7,028 nt of DNA, taken from NCBI GenBank assembly GCA_030591105.1, contig JAUVBS010000108.1, positions 1 to 7,028 of the forward strand. Direction: 5' to 3'. The position numbers and the translations under genes are program-made. This document shows positions 1 to 6,172 of the stretch, piece after piece. Position 1 is the stretch's first letter, and every line of letters starts with the position of its first letter. This stretch comes from a bacterium. Its GTDB lineage: Bacteria; Krumholzibacteriota; Krumholzibacteriia; LZORAL124-64-63. The notes under the pieces are model-generated. The model had not been told where the DNA came from. It searched no databases and saw nothing but the letters and a program-made list of their open reading frames with translations.

Positions 1-1649
1 AGGAACTGCCCCCGCAACGCCAGCTCCAATTCCAGGTCGCCATGGTGGTTGGTCCGGGGTTAGACGGCATGTTGGCAAACTGTGCCGAAGCCTACCTCAC
101 CTGGTTCGGCAACTTCTACGATTACGAGGGCGACGTCGTCAATTTCGAGGGCGATGCCATCGGTACCGGTGAGAACGGTCGTGAGAGTCTTATCTGCAAG
201 GAGGACTTCGATAGCGGCGGTGGCGATAACCCTTTCGATACCTTCGCCCCCGACTATATGGATACGACCTGTGTCGATCAGGGGTGGTTGGTCGCCCAGG
301 ATCGTATTACCGATGCCGACAAGTTCTTCTGGACCGATCCGGAGACCGGGGCGCAGAAGACCTGTGCCTACGTCAACATGGACAACTGTTTCGAGTGTGC
401 GCGGCAGGCGGGCGAGTACTGCACTTCCTTCGGTAACCAGATCGTGGATGTCTGGAATTGCGGCGATCCGGAAATCCCCGCTGAAGATAAAGCCGGTTGC
501 ACCGGTGTGGGCGGCGCCGAAACACAGCTCCACTGGTTGGTCGGCATGGCGCCGCCGCCGCCGGGGATGCGGCTGTGGCCCACCAACAACCGTGTACACA
601 TCTTCTGGGACGACTTGAGCGAGAACACGGTCGATCTACGGACCGGCGAGATCGATTTCGAATCGTACCGCATCTGGCGCGCCGACAACTGGGATCGTCC
701 GTTCGGCTCGTCGGTGGAGAACGGTCCGGAAAGCAACCTCTGGCAGTTGATCGGCGAATATGATGTGATCAATGACTACATCTACGAACGCACTGGCAGC
801 AACGGAGAGATTATCGCCGACACCCTGTCGCTGGGACGCAATACCGGGCTAGAACCGATCGCGTATACTCCGATCTCGTTCGACACCGATCGGTTCCCGG
901 AATTCATCGATTTGGCGGATTCGATGCAGGTCGTCGTCGAAAATGATTTGAATTGCACTTACCGGCAACGCCCACCCGTGCGTGATCAATGGGGCAATAT
1001 CGACCCTTACATGCAGCCGGTCGTCGCTTGGGAGACCTACCCGGCGGTGCTCGATACCTATTGGGCGGTGACGCCGCGTGATACGACAGGTGGTGTCTGC
1101 GGCAAGCGGGCGATCGAGTATTACGAGTACGTCGATTTCGACTCCCACAACGGGTTCATCTATTTCTATTCGGTAACTGCCACCGATCACGCCATCGATT
1201 TCGCCGGTGGAGGCCAGACGCGTATCGTCGGTCCGGGGCAGTCCGGCGACCCCGGTTCAAACTTCGGCGATACGGTGCCCGGGCCGCGGGCACAGACGGC
1301 AGAGGAGCGGGCGACGCAGGGTACGAATATCTACGTCTACCCCAATCCAGCGACGCGAGACGCGTTGGAGGAGTTCCAGCAACTCAATCCGAATTCCGAC
1401 GACCCCACCGGGATACGGGTGATGTTCACCAACCTCCCGCAAGCGCGTAATACCATCGAGGTCTTCACACTCAGCGGAGATCTCGTACAGACTCTGGAGC
1501 ACGACGGAACCCAAGGCTACGGCCAGATCTCCTGGAATCTGGTCAGCCGCAACGGACAGGAAATAGTCAGCGGCATCTACCTGTACGCGGTTCAGTCGAC
1601 AGACGATAGATTTGAAGACTTCATCGGCAAGTTCGTGGTTGTGAGATAG
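1..1649 (+). CDS. Secreted protein with FN3-like module and C-terminal type IX-like sorting domain (5' partial)
   Basis: The reading frame is open from base 3 and continues into the ATG at 42. That ATG has no ribosome binding site, so the true start lies upstream of the window. Numbering residues from the ATG at 42, the first segment (GPGLDGMLANCAEAYLTW) resembles the 'vvGdGldgll.Na..A' stretch common in large sorting-domain proteins of candidate FCB phyla. Next comes a cysteine-rich region (C52 to C153) with a C-x7-C-x2-C-x7-C cluster at 108-127. A PPPP linker (171-174) leads into an FN3-like module with HIFWDD and DFESYRIWRAD. The C-terminus (about 428-535) begins at YVYPNPATRD, continues through FTNLP, VFTLSGDLVQTLEHD and SGIYLYAV, and ends GKFVVVR. 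This is the long variant of the T9SS type A / FlgD-Ig-like C-terminal domain. The likely role is as a secreted or surface protein. No catalytic domain is visible. The next gene, a PorV/PorQ-family protein, is a plausible partner. Family placement is from memory of motifs; the biological function is unknown. Confidence 0.85.
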   Translation, partial: ELPPQRQLQFQVAMVVGPGLDGMLANCAEAYLTWFGNFYDYEGDVVNFEGDAIGTGENGRESLICKEDFDSGGGDNPFDTFAPDYMDTTCVDQGWLVAQDRITDADKFFWTDPETGAQKTCAYVNMDNCFECARQAGEYCTSFGNQIVDVWNCGDPEIPAEDKAGCTGVGGAETQLHWLVGMAPPPPGMRLWPTNNRVHIFWDDLSENTVDLRTGEIDFESYRIWRADNWDRPFGSSVENGPESNLWQLIGEYDVINDYIYERTGSNGEIIADTLSLGRNTGLEPIAYTPISFDTDRFPEFIDLADSMQVVVENDLNCTYRQRPPVRDQWGNIDPYMQPVVAWETYPAVLDTYWAVTPRDTTGGVCGKRAIEYYEYVDFDSHNGFIYFYSVTATDHAIDFAGGGQTRIVGPGQSGDPGSNFGDTVPGPRAQTAEERATQGTNIYVYPNPATRDALEEFQQLNPNSDDPTGIRVMFTNLPQARNTIEVFTLSGDLVQTLEHDGTQGYGQISWNLVSRNGQEIVSGIYLYAVQSTDDRFEDFIGKFVVVR

Positions 1650-1685
1650 GCAATCAGCTCGCCGGAAGTCTGGCCATTGCCAACA

Positions 1686-1699
1686 CCGTCCGCGGACGG
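1686..1699. repeat. Perfect 14-bp palindrome upstream of the PorV-like gene
   Basis: CCGTCCGCGGACGG reads the same on both strands. It ends four bases before the GGAGGT ribosome binding site (1704-1709). In DNA it could be a dimeric repressor operator. In RNA it could form a short hairpin next to the Shine-Dalgarno, with five pairs if a four-base loop is left. It has no T-run after it, so it is not a convincing terminator. Its function is not known. Confidence 0.5.
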
Positions 1700-1712
1700 A
1701 TCTGGAGGTATC

Positions 1713-2645
1713 ATGAAGCGCTTAGCCCTACTGACCGCCTTCCTCGTGCTACTGCCCGCAGCGGCACTGGGTGCGGGCTTCGCCAAGGTCGGTACCTTTG
1801 GGGCGCAGTTCCTGAAAATTGGAACCAGTGCCCGGGCTACCGGTATGGGGTCGGCGTTTACCGGCGTAGCCGATGGCGCCACTGCGGTTTTCTGGAACCC
1901 TGGTGGGCTGGTCAACGTGGTGCGGAACGAGGTACAGCTATCGCACGTCGCCTGGCCTGCCGACACCAAGCTGACTTCGGCAATCCTGGCCTTCAATCCG
2001 CGGTCAATCCCCGGTACGCTGGCTATCTCCGCTCGTTCGCTCTGGATGGATCCCATGCTCGTGCGGACCGCCTTTAACCCCGAGGGCAACGGCCAGCATT
2101 TCGATGCGGGTTCGACGGCCTTCGGCTTCAGTTACGCACGTTTCTTCACCGACAAGTTCTCGGCCGGCTTTACGCTCAACTACCTGCACCTGGGTTTGGC
2201 GGAATCCTCGGTCAACACGGCCAGTTTCGACTTCGGTATCATGTACCGTATCGGCGTGCGCGGTTTGAAGCTCGGCATGGTCATCCAGAATCTCGGCGGC
2301 AAGGTCACCTTCGACGAGTTGCCGGCGAAGCTACCGACGATGTTCAAGGTCGGCGCGAGCTTCAATCTGTTCACCACCGAGCGGCAGAACCTCCTGTTGT
2401 CGGCCGAATTTCAGCACCCATCGGACAACCTCGAGCGTGCCAACGTCGGAGCCGAATACAATATCGGCGATTTCTTCTTCGCCCGGGCCGGCTACAATAT
2501 CGGTTACGACAGCGACGGCCTTGCCTTCGGTTTTGGCGCCGCGATCAAGACCGGCGAGACCTCGCGTATCCAGGCCGACTATAGCGCGGTGGACATGGGG
2601 CCGCTGCAGTACGTGCACCGGCTGTCACTCTCGGTAGGGTACTGA
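1713..2645 (+). CDS. PorV/PorQ-family outer-membrane beta-barrel protein
   Basis: This is a 310-residue exported protein. The ATG at 1713 is chosen because GGAGGT lies just upstream (1704-1709, three bases before the ATG) and a clean signal peptide follows directly: MKR, a hydrophobic core to about residue 17, and probable cleavage near ALGAG (18-22). An in-frame ATG at 1677 would put 12 unrelated residues ahead of the signal. Residues 33-66 hold the family signature FLKIGTSARATGMGSAFTGV followed by ADGATAVFWNPGGL. The rest is alternating amphipathic strands rich in G, F and Y, and the protein ends LSLSVGY with a terminal aromatic, typical of outer-membrane barrels. In Bacteroidetes, PorV helps deliver type IX substrates at the outer membrane, and the family is structurally related to FadL. 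The gene follows the sorting-domain protein by 63 bases, so co-transcription and a cargo-partner relation are plausible. Many members of this family have no tested function, so the type IX role here is inference. Confidence 0.85.
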   Translation: MKRLALLTAFLVLLPAAALGAGFAKVGTFGAQFLKIGTSARATGMGSAFTGVADGATAVFWNPGGLVNVVRNEVQLSHVAWPADTKLTSAILAFNPRSIPGTLAISARSLWMDPMLVRTAFNPEGNGQHFDAGSTAFGFSYARFFTDKFSAGFTLNYLHLGLAESSVNTASFDFGIMYRIGVRGLKLGMVIQNLGGKVTFDELPAKLPTMFKVGASFNLFTTERQNLLLSAEFQHPSDNLERANVGAEYNIGDFFFARAGYNIGYDSDGLAFGFGAAIKTGETSRIQADYSAVDMGPLQYVHRLSLSVGY

Positions 2646-2680
2646 TCCGGGTCCGCGAGGGCACCGAACCTTCAGCCGCC

Positions 2681-2717
2681 CCGCCCCGCGCCGCTGGCGT
2701 GGGGCGGCGTGTTCTTT
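2681..2717 (+). terminator. Probable Rho-independent terminator after the PorV-like gene
   Basis: Bases 2681-2692 pair with 2696-2707 to form a 12-bp GC stem with one G-T wobble (G2688-T2700) and a three-base GCT loop. A T-rich stretch, TTCTTT at 2712-2717, follows after a short GCGTG. The hairpin begins 36 bases past the stop at 2645 and would separate the PorV-like gene from the GWxTD gene. The T-tract is offset and interrupted, so efficiency is uncertain. Confidence 0.55.
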
Positions 2718-2812
2718 GGCGGTACACGATGGCGCGGTGTGGCCGAATTCCCTAAGTTTATCCTGGGTCGCGAGGCGGCGTTCAGCCCGCGACATAAACG
2801 CGGCGAGAATTC

Positions 2813-2816
2813 GGAG
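2813..2816 (+). promoter_or_regulatory. Ribosome binding site setting the GWxTD gene start
   Basis: GGAG sits six bases before the ATG at 2823. It supports that start over the GTG at 2709 further upstream in the same frame, which has no comparable site. Confidence 0.6.
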
Positions 2817-2822
2817 CGATCG

Positions 2823-4529
2823 ATGAGCAATCGGGATCAGAGAATCGATGCCGACCGGCGGCTGTTGACCGCGGCCGTCTGGCATCAACGTTCGCCGACC
2901 TGTTTTGGTGGCGCCGCGGCAGTTTGGTTACTACCGCTGCTCCTGCTCCTGCAGTGCTTGGTGGGATCGGTCGGCTGGGCGGCCGCGCCGCGCCCGCTCG
3001 AAGGCGGCGGAAATTTTCGCAGCTTGGCCGATATGGTCAATCGCTGGCGAGACGACGGCACTCTCGACGTGATCTTGATGTTCGCCGTCGCCAACGGTGA
3101 GCTGAGCTACCGCGGCGAGCACGGTGTCATCTCGGCCGAAGTCGGTGTAACCGCGGCTGTCACCTCGTCCGCCGGCGAGCAAATCACGCGTACGCGTACG
3201 ATCGTCCTGCAGGTGGCCAATGCGGACGAAGCGAAATCCAGCACGCTCTATCAGATTTTCAGTGTGGTGTTGCCGAATGTGCCGTTTCGCGACGGGCGTG
3301 TGAGCTATCGCCTGGAAGATATGAACCGCGGCCGGTCCGGCTTGCTCAACCTGATCAACGAGAACAGAGCACACAGCGAAGCTGCCGCCGACTGGAGCGC
3401 GCCGACAACACGCCGCCAGGAGCGTGGCTTGACCCTGGGTGACCCGCTCTTTCTCAGCGGCGCACCGATTGGGCAGTGGCGACAGGGCGAGCTGCGACCG
3501 GATGATGCGGAGCGATCTGTTCTCTTCGATTACGTGTCGCCGACTCGTCGCTATGGCTTGGCCCGAGACCACTTGCAGATCTATTTCGAAGTTCAGCCGC
3601 CCCGGCAAGGATCGGCGTATGTCGCCGCTGACACCCCACTGATGGTACAGATTTCCGGCCGGGATCCCGATTTCGCCCTGCGCGACACCTTACGGCTGGA
3701 CGACGTCGCTCGTCTGGCGCTGGTCAGTGGCAACGGCGCCGGTGTTTTCTACGAACTCGACATCAACGTCTTACCGCCGGGTAGCTTCCAGCTCATGGTC
3801 GCGCCGCTGGCCGACGTCGGCCGCGGTTTCGTGACCGAATTCGACGTTACTTGGCGTATGGCGGTTCTCGGCCGTCACGGCGACGATCTGCTGGGGGAGG
3901 GGCGGACGGTATTTTACGGTAAACGTTTGAAGGAATTCCTCGCCGCGAGCGGTTCTGACCGCGAGGTGATGCTCGAGAGATTCTGGCGCAAGTTGGATCC
4001 CGATCCCGAGACTCCGGTCAATGAAGTGTACCTCGAATTTCGCCGGCGCGTCACCTATGTACGGAGGCATCTCGGTGGTTTCGGGCGTAGTGGTGCCAAC
4101 GACCCGCGGGGCGAGATCTACCTGCTGCTAGGACCGGCGGACAAGATCGAGATCGAATCGATGCCGCTCAATCCCATGGATCAAGAGGATGCGCGTATCA
4201 AAGTGTTCGAACTGTTCGCACCGGACCGGGTGGGCCAGACGGCCAAGGGTACCGACCCTGCCGGTACCCAGGAGTTGTCGCCGTACAGCCGCGTCGGCGG
4301 GATCCCGATGCCGTACTCACCGACTGCGGAGAAGAACATCCTGGTGACCCGCGGCCAGGCCTCGCGCTACCTGGGCTTCGAGCTGTGGCGTTACCAGAAT
4401 GCCGGCGTGGAGTTGTTCGAAAACGAGTACTCGCGCATGTCGCTGGGCCTCAGTTTTCTGTTCGTGGACAAGACCGGGACCGGCTACTTCGTCCTGGAAT
4501 CTACCAACGCCTTCCAGCTCGGCCAATAG
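2823..4529 (+). CDS. Exported GWxTD-domain-containing protein with degenerate signature motif
   Basis: This is a 568-residue protein. It has a long polar N-terminal stretch (1-30), then a hydrophobic signal or anchor segment (about 33-54) ending at WAAAPRP. The middle region (about 80-365) is predicted by eye to be mostly beta-strand and contains FAVANGELSYRG near its start. The C-terminal part has the landmarks of the GWxTD domain: ERFWRKLDPDPETPVNE (385-401), FRRRVTYVRRHL (406-417), then RGEIYLLLGPADKIE (429-443), and a closing LGFELWRYQN...FLFVDKTGTGYFVL section (517-558). The eponymous G-W-x-T-D before the RG is not intact: the segment reads GFGRSGANDPRG (419-430), keeping the D and RG but not the tryptophan or threonine. 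GWxTD proteins are common in FCB-group candidate phyla and have no established biochemical function. The location is probably periplasmic or membrane-anchored. The gene is flanked by a probable terminator upstream and the exbB promoter downstream, so it may be its own transcription unit. The family call is from motif memory. Confidence 0.8.
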   Translation: MSNRDQRIDADRRLLTAAVWHQRSPTCFGGAAAVWLLPLLLLLQCLVGSVGWAAAPRPLEGGGNFRSLADMVNRWRDDGTLDVILMFAVANGELSYRGEHGVISAEVGVTAAVTSSAGEQITRTRTIVLQVANADEAKSSTLYQIFSVVLPNVPFRDGRVSYRLEDMNRGRSGLLNLINENRAHSEAAADWSAPTTRRQERGLTLGDPLFLSGAPIGQWRQGELRPDDAERSVLFDYVSPTRRYGLARDHLQIYFEVQPPRQGSAYVAADTPLMVQISGRDPDFALRDTLRLDDVARLALVSGNGAGVFYELDINVLPPGSFQLMVAPLADVGRGFVTEFDVTWRMAVLGRHGDDLLGEGRTVFYGKRLKEFLAASGSDREVMLERFWRKLDPDPETPVNEVYLEFRRRVTYVRRHLGGFGRSGANDPRGEIYLLLGPADKIEIESMPLNPMDQEDARIKVFELFAPDRVGQTAKGTDPAGTQELSPYSRVGGIPMPYSPTAEKNILVTRGQASRYLGFELWRYQNAGVELFENEYSRMSLGLSFLFVDKTGTGYFVLESTNAFQLGQ

Positions 4530-4592
4530 GCCGCCGTCAACGAGTTCGTGGCAGCCAGAAACGGAGCAATAACGTTTGACTTAGAGAGATAG

Positions 4593-4622
4593 TTGACACT
4601 ACTTAATTGGCGCGACTATACT
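4593..4622 (+). promoter_or_regulatory. Sigma70-type promoter for exbB-exbD-exbD-tonB
   Basis: A perfect -35 box TTGACA (4593-4598) is followed, after an 18-base spacer, by TATACT (4617-4622), which matches TATAAT at five of six positions. The boxes lie in a locally AT-richer patch of an otherwise GC-rich window. The expected transcript start is near 4629-4630. The promoter is correctly oriented for the operon starting at 4823. Confidence 0.7.
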
Positions 4623-4645
4623 CCGTAGCGCTCTATTCTGGAGAC

Positions 4646-4663
4646 CTCTGGAGAACTCCGGAG
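4646..4663 (+). other. Short hairpin in the exbB leader
   Basis: CTCTGGA (4646-4652) pairs with TCCGGAG (4657-4663), giving seven pairs including one G-T wobble, around a GAAC loop. CTGGAGA also occurs as a direct repeat (4638-4644 and 4648-4654), so an alternative pairing is possible. No T-run follows, so it is not a terminator. It may affect transcript stability or be incidental. Confidence 0.35.
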
Positions 4664-4691
4664 CATACCGCAGACCGTGGTTGCGTGGGCG

Positions 4692-4721
4692 CCGGGAGAC
4701 ACGGTAGGTCGTTCTCGCCGG
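4692..4721 (+). other. Second hairpin in the exbB leader
   Basis: CCGGGAGA (4692-4699) pairs with TCTC (4713-4716) and CCGG (4718-4721), with G4717 bulged and a 13-base loop. Together with the hairpin at 4646-4663 it suggests a structured leader. I do not recognise a known riboswitch class. Confidence 0.3.
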
Positions 4722-4822
4722 GGCTCTTACAGGGCAAGGTAAGGATAGATCCCACCCGCTATCCATCCTGGCCTCCGGCACCAGCTGTTCGGGGGTTCCA
4801 ATCCGAAAGGGAGACTTGCACA

Positions 4823-5692
4823 ATGGCTCGTCTGGAAAGGCTCCAAATCGCCGTATTGGTGTTCGTTTGCCTCGGTGCGGTGCTCGTGGCGACGGTTCCG
4901 GCCGCCGCCCAGACTGAAGAGGAAGCACGGGACAAGGAACGGTTCGCGCGGATCATGGCGTCCACCGACTCGCTCGGATTCGGATCGACCGCCTCCGATT
5001 CGCTGCAGGAAGTCCCGGTCATCGTCGAGCGCCGCAAGGGGCTCTCGGGTTTGATCGAGCGTTCCCCCATCGGTAGGACCGGTGCCGGCGAGCTGTTTCT
5101 CAAGGGTGGCCCCTTCATGTGGTGGCTGCTGACCGTCGCTTTGGTCGGTTTCATCTTCCTGATCGAACGCTTCTGGACCCTCAACCGGGCGCGTGTCAAC
5201 ACCCGTCGGCTCATCGGTCGGGTGATCACGACGTTGCGCAACGAGGGTGTCCAAGCTGCCGCAGAGGAGTGTCAGAAGGTACGTGGCCCCATCGCCGCGA
5301 TTCTCTACTCCGGGTTGCAGAAGGCGGACCGTGGATCCGAGGCGGTCGAGAAGGCGATCTCCACCGCGGGTACCATCGAGATGGCCTTCCTCGAGCGCGG
5401 ACTGATCTGGATCGCCTCGGTGACGACCATCGCCCCGTTGATCGGCTTCCTCGGTACCGTGTCGGGTATGATCCGGGCCTTCGAGGCCATCGCCGCTGCC
5501 GAGCAGGTCAACGCCAAGCTGGTCGCGTCCGGTATCTCGGAAGCCTTGATCACGACGGCCACCGGTCTGATCGTCGCGATTCCGGCCACCATCGGGTACA
5601 ACTATTTCGTATCCTCCATCGACCGCTTCGTGATCGAAATGGAGGAGACGTCGGCCGAGCTGATCGAGGAACTGGAGCGACAGAAGCAGTAG
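4823..5692 (+). CDS. exbB: ExbB/TolQ/MotA-family proton channel subunit with N-terminal signal peptide
   Basis: This 289-residue protein is the channel-forming subunit of the inner-membrane motor that converts proton motive force into TonB movement. The ATG at 4823 is chosen because GGGAG (4809-4813) lies nine bases upstream and a signal peptide follows (hydrophobic 9-25, cleavage near PAAAQTEE at 26-33). An acidic periplasmic stretch (about 31-95) precedes three membrane segments at about 98-116, 193-218 and 238-263. The signature sequences are IAPLIGFLGTVSGMIRAFE (203-221) and GISEALITTATGLIVAIPAT (237-256). By eye T212, E240 and T245 correspond to the T148, E176 and T181 pore positions of E. 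coli ExbB. The C-terminal tail is a charged helix rich in E. TolQ is the main alternative, but two exbD-type genes and a tonB-like gene follow directly. The signal-peptide-bearing, extended N-terminus occurs in some other ExbB proteins. Confidence 0.9.
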   Translation: MARLERLQIAVLVFVCLGAVLVATVPAAAQTEEEARDKERFARIMASTDSLGFGSTASDSLQEVPVIVERRKGLSGLIERSPIGRTGAGELFLKGGPFMWWLLTVALVGFIFLIERFWTLNRARVNTRRLIGRVITTLRNEGVQAAAEECQKVRGPIAAILYSGLQKADRGSEAVEKAISTAGTIEMAFLERGLIWIASVTTIAPLIGFLGTVSGMIRAFEAIAAAEQVNAKLVASGISEALITTATGLIVAIPATIGYNYFVSSIDRFVIEMEETSAELIEELERQKQ

Positions 5693-5731
5693 GCGAGATT
5701 TAGCGGCTATGGTCCTTTCAAAGGGGCAGAG

Positions 5732-6157
5732 ATGAGTGTGCTGCGCAGGAAAAGAAAGGGAACCCTGGGAGAGATCACGCTGTCTTCGACCGCCGATATC
5801 GCGTTTTTGCTGCTGATCTTCTTCATCGTCTCGACCGTGTTCGCTGCTGAGCAAGGGCTCATCGTGATCCTACCCGGCAAACAGAAAGACAAGACCGATG
5901 TCGTGAAGGTGAAGGAGAGTAATATCGCGACCATCCGCATTCACGCGGATAATGTGATCACTCTGGATCGCAAGCCGATCAAAATCAATCACATCAAGAC
6001 AGTGATCCAGGATCGGATTATGGCGAATCCGAAGCTAGTGGTTTTGCTCGAAACGCATCCCGACGCCGACTACGGCATGATGGTGGCCTGCCTCGACGAG
6101 ATCAAGCTCGCCAACGCGCGCAAACTCACGCTCAAAACGACCAAGGTGAAGCGTTAA
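5732..6157 (+). CDS. exbD: ExbD/TolR-family protein (first copy)
   Basis: This 141-residue protein has a short basic cytoplasmic N-terminus (LRRKRKG), one membrane helix (about 21-38, ADIAFLLLIFFIVSTVF) and a periplasmic domain (39-141). Asp22 at the start of the helix is the conserved proton-carrying aspartate of the family (Asp25 in E. coli ExbD). The periplasmic part has the usual fold landmarks: IRIHADNVITLDRKPI, NPKLVVLLETHPDADYGMMV and LDEIKLANARKLTLKT. The start at 5732 has AAGGGG (5721-5726) five bases upstream. It lies 39 bases after the ExbB stop, in the same operon. ExbD works inside the ExbB pore to couple proton flow to TonB. Confidence 0.92.
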   Translation: MSVLRRKRKGTLGEITLSSTADIAFLLLIFFIVSTVFAAEQGLIVILPGKQKDKTDVVKVKESNIATIRIHADNVITLDRKPIKINHIKTVIQDRIMANPKLVVLLETHPDADYGMMVACLDEIKLANARKLTLKTTKVKR

Positions 6158-6160
6158 GCA

Positions 6161-6165
6161 GGAGG
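6161..6165 (+). promoter_or_regulatory. Ribosome binding site supporting a TTG start for the second exbD
   Basis: GGAGG lies seven bases before the TTG at 6173. The first in-frame ATG (6224) would start one residue before GDIAF and delete the cytoplasmic N-terminus, so the TTG is preferred. Confidence 0.75.
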
Positions 6166-6172
6166 ACGGCGC

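Larger units (their letters stand above)
2646..2822. other. Intergenic region between the PorV-like and GWxTD genes
   Basis: This 177-base gap holds the probable terminator (2681-2717) and a small hairpin (CCGCG 2787-2791 with CGCGG 2799-2803, 7-base loop). It ends with the ribosome binding site GGAG (2813-2816). The downstream gene must be transcribed from here or by readthrough, but I see no convincing -35/-10 pair. The frame of the next gene is open back to a GTG at 2709. That GTG sits inside the terminator structure and lacks a ribosome binding site, so I do not treat the stretch as coding. Confidence 0.5.
4530..4822. other. Promoter and leader region ahead of the exbB operon
   Basis: This 293-base gap contains no gene I can support. 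It carries a sigma70-type promoter (4593-4622) with a second TTGAC at 4576-4580, 17 bases upstream. About 190 bases of untranslated leader follow, with two hairpin-forming stretches (4646-4663 and 4692-4721) and the exbB ribosome binding site GGGAG at 4809-4813. The exbB frame is open back to a TTG at 4607, but that lies between the -35 and -10 and its product would bury the signal peptide 72 residues in. I see no clear terminator for the GWxTD gene and no recognisable Fur box or cobalamin riboswitch. Confidence 0.6.

Noticed and set aside
60..618. Overlapping open frames on both strands inside the first gene
   Set aside because: Their products are arginine- or histidine-rich shadows with no motifs. 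The real frame carries the FN3-like and C-terminal sorting motifs.
2709..2822. Upstream GTG start extending the GWxTD protein by 38 residues
   Set aside because: The GTG sits within the probable terminator structure and has no ribosome binding site. The extension would place the signal segment about 70 residues from the N-terminus.
2952..2957. Possible lipobox cysteine (LLLQC) in the GWxTD signal segment
   Set aside because: Gln precedes the Cys where lipoboxes need Gly, Ala or Ser, and hydrophobic sequence continues past it to an AAA-type signal peptidase I site.
2931..3608. Open frame on the - strand opposite the GWxTD gene (225 codons)
   Set aside because: It is antisense to a gene with recognisable family landmarks, and I see no domain or signal peptide in its product.
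4536..4580. Imperfect inverted repeat GTCAACG / CGTTTGAC after the GWxTD gene
   Set aside because: It has a 30-base loop, one extra base and no following T-run, so it is not a credible terminator.
4560..4620. Fur box near the exbB promoter
   Set aside because: TonB systems are often iron-regulated, so I looked for a GATAATGATAATCATTATC-like sequence. The AT-richer patch here shows no convincing dyad.
5714..5724. Mini-hairpin CCTTTCAAAGG overlapping the first exbD ribosome binding site
   Set aside because: Only four strong pairs with a three-base loop are possible, too weak to claim translational control.
4727..5854. Long open frame on the - strand opposite exbB (375 codons)
   Set aside because: It lies wholly antisense to a well-recognised ExbB gene and the start of exbD. 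Its product is a low-complexity mix rich in R, D, G and Q with no recognisable domain, as expected from the GC-biased codon pattern of the real gene.
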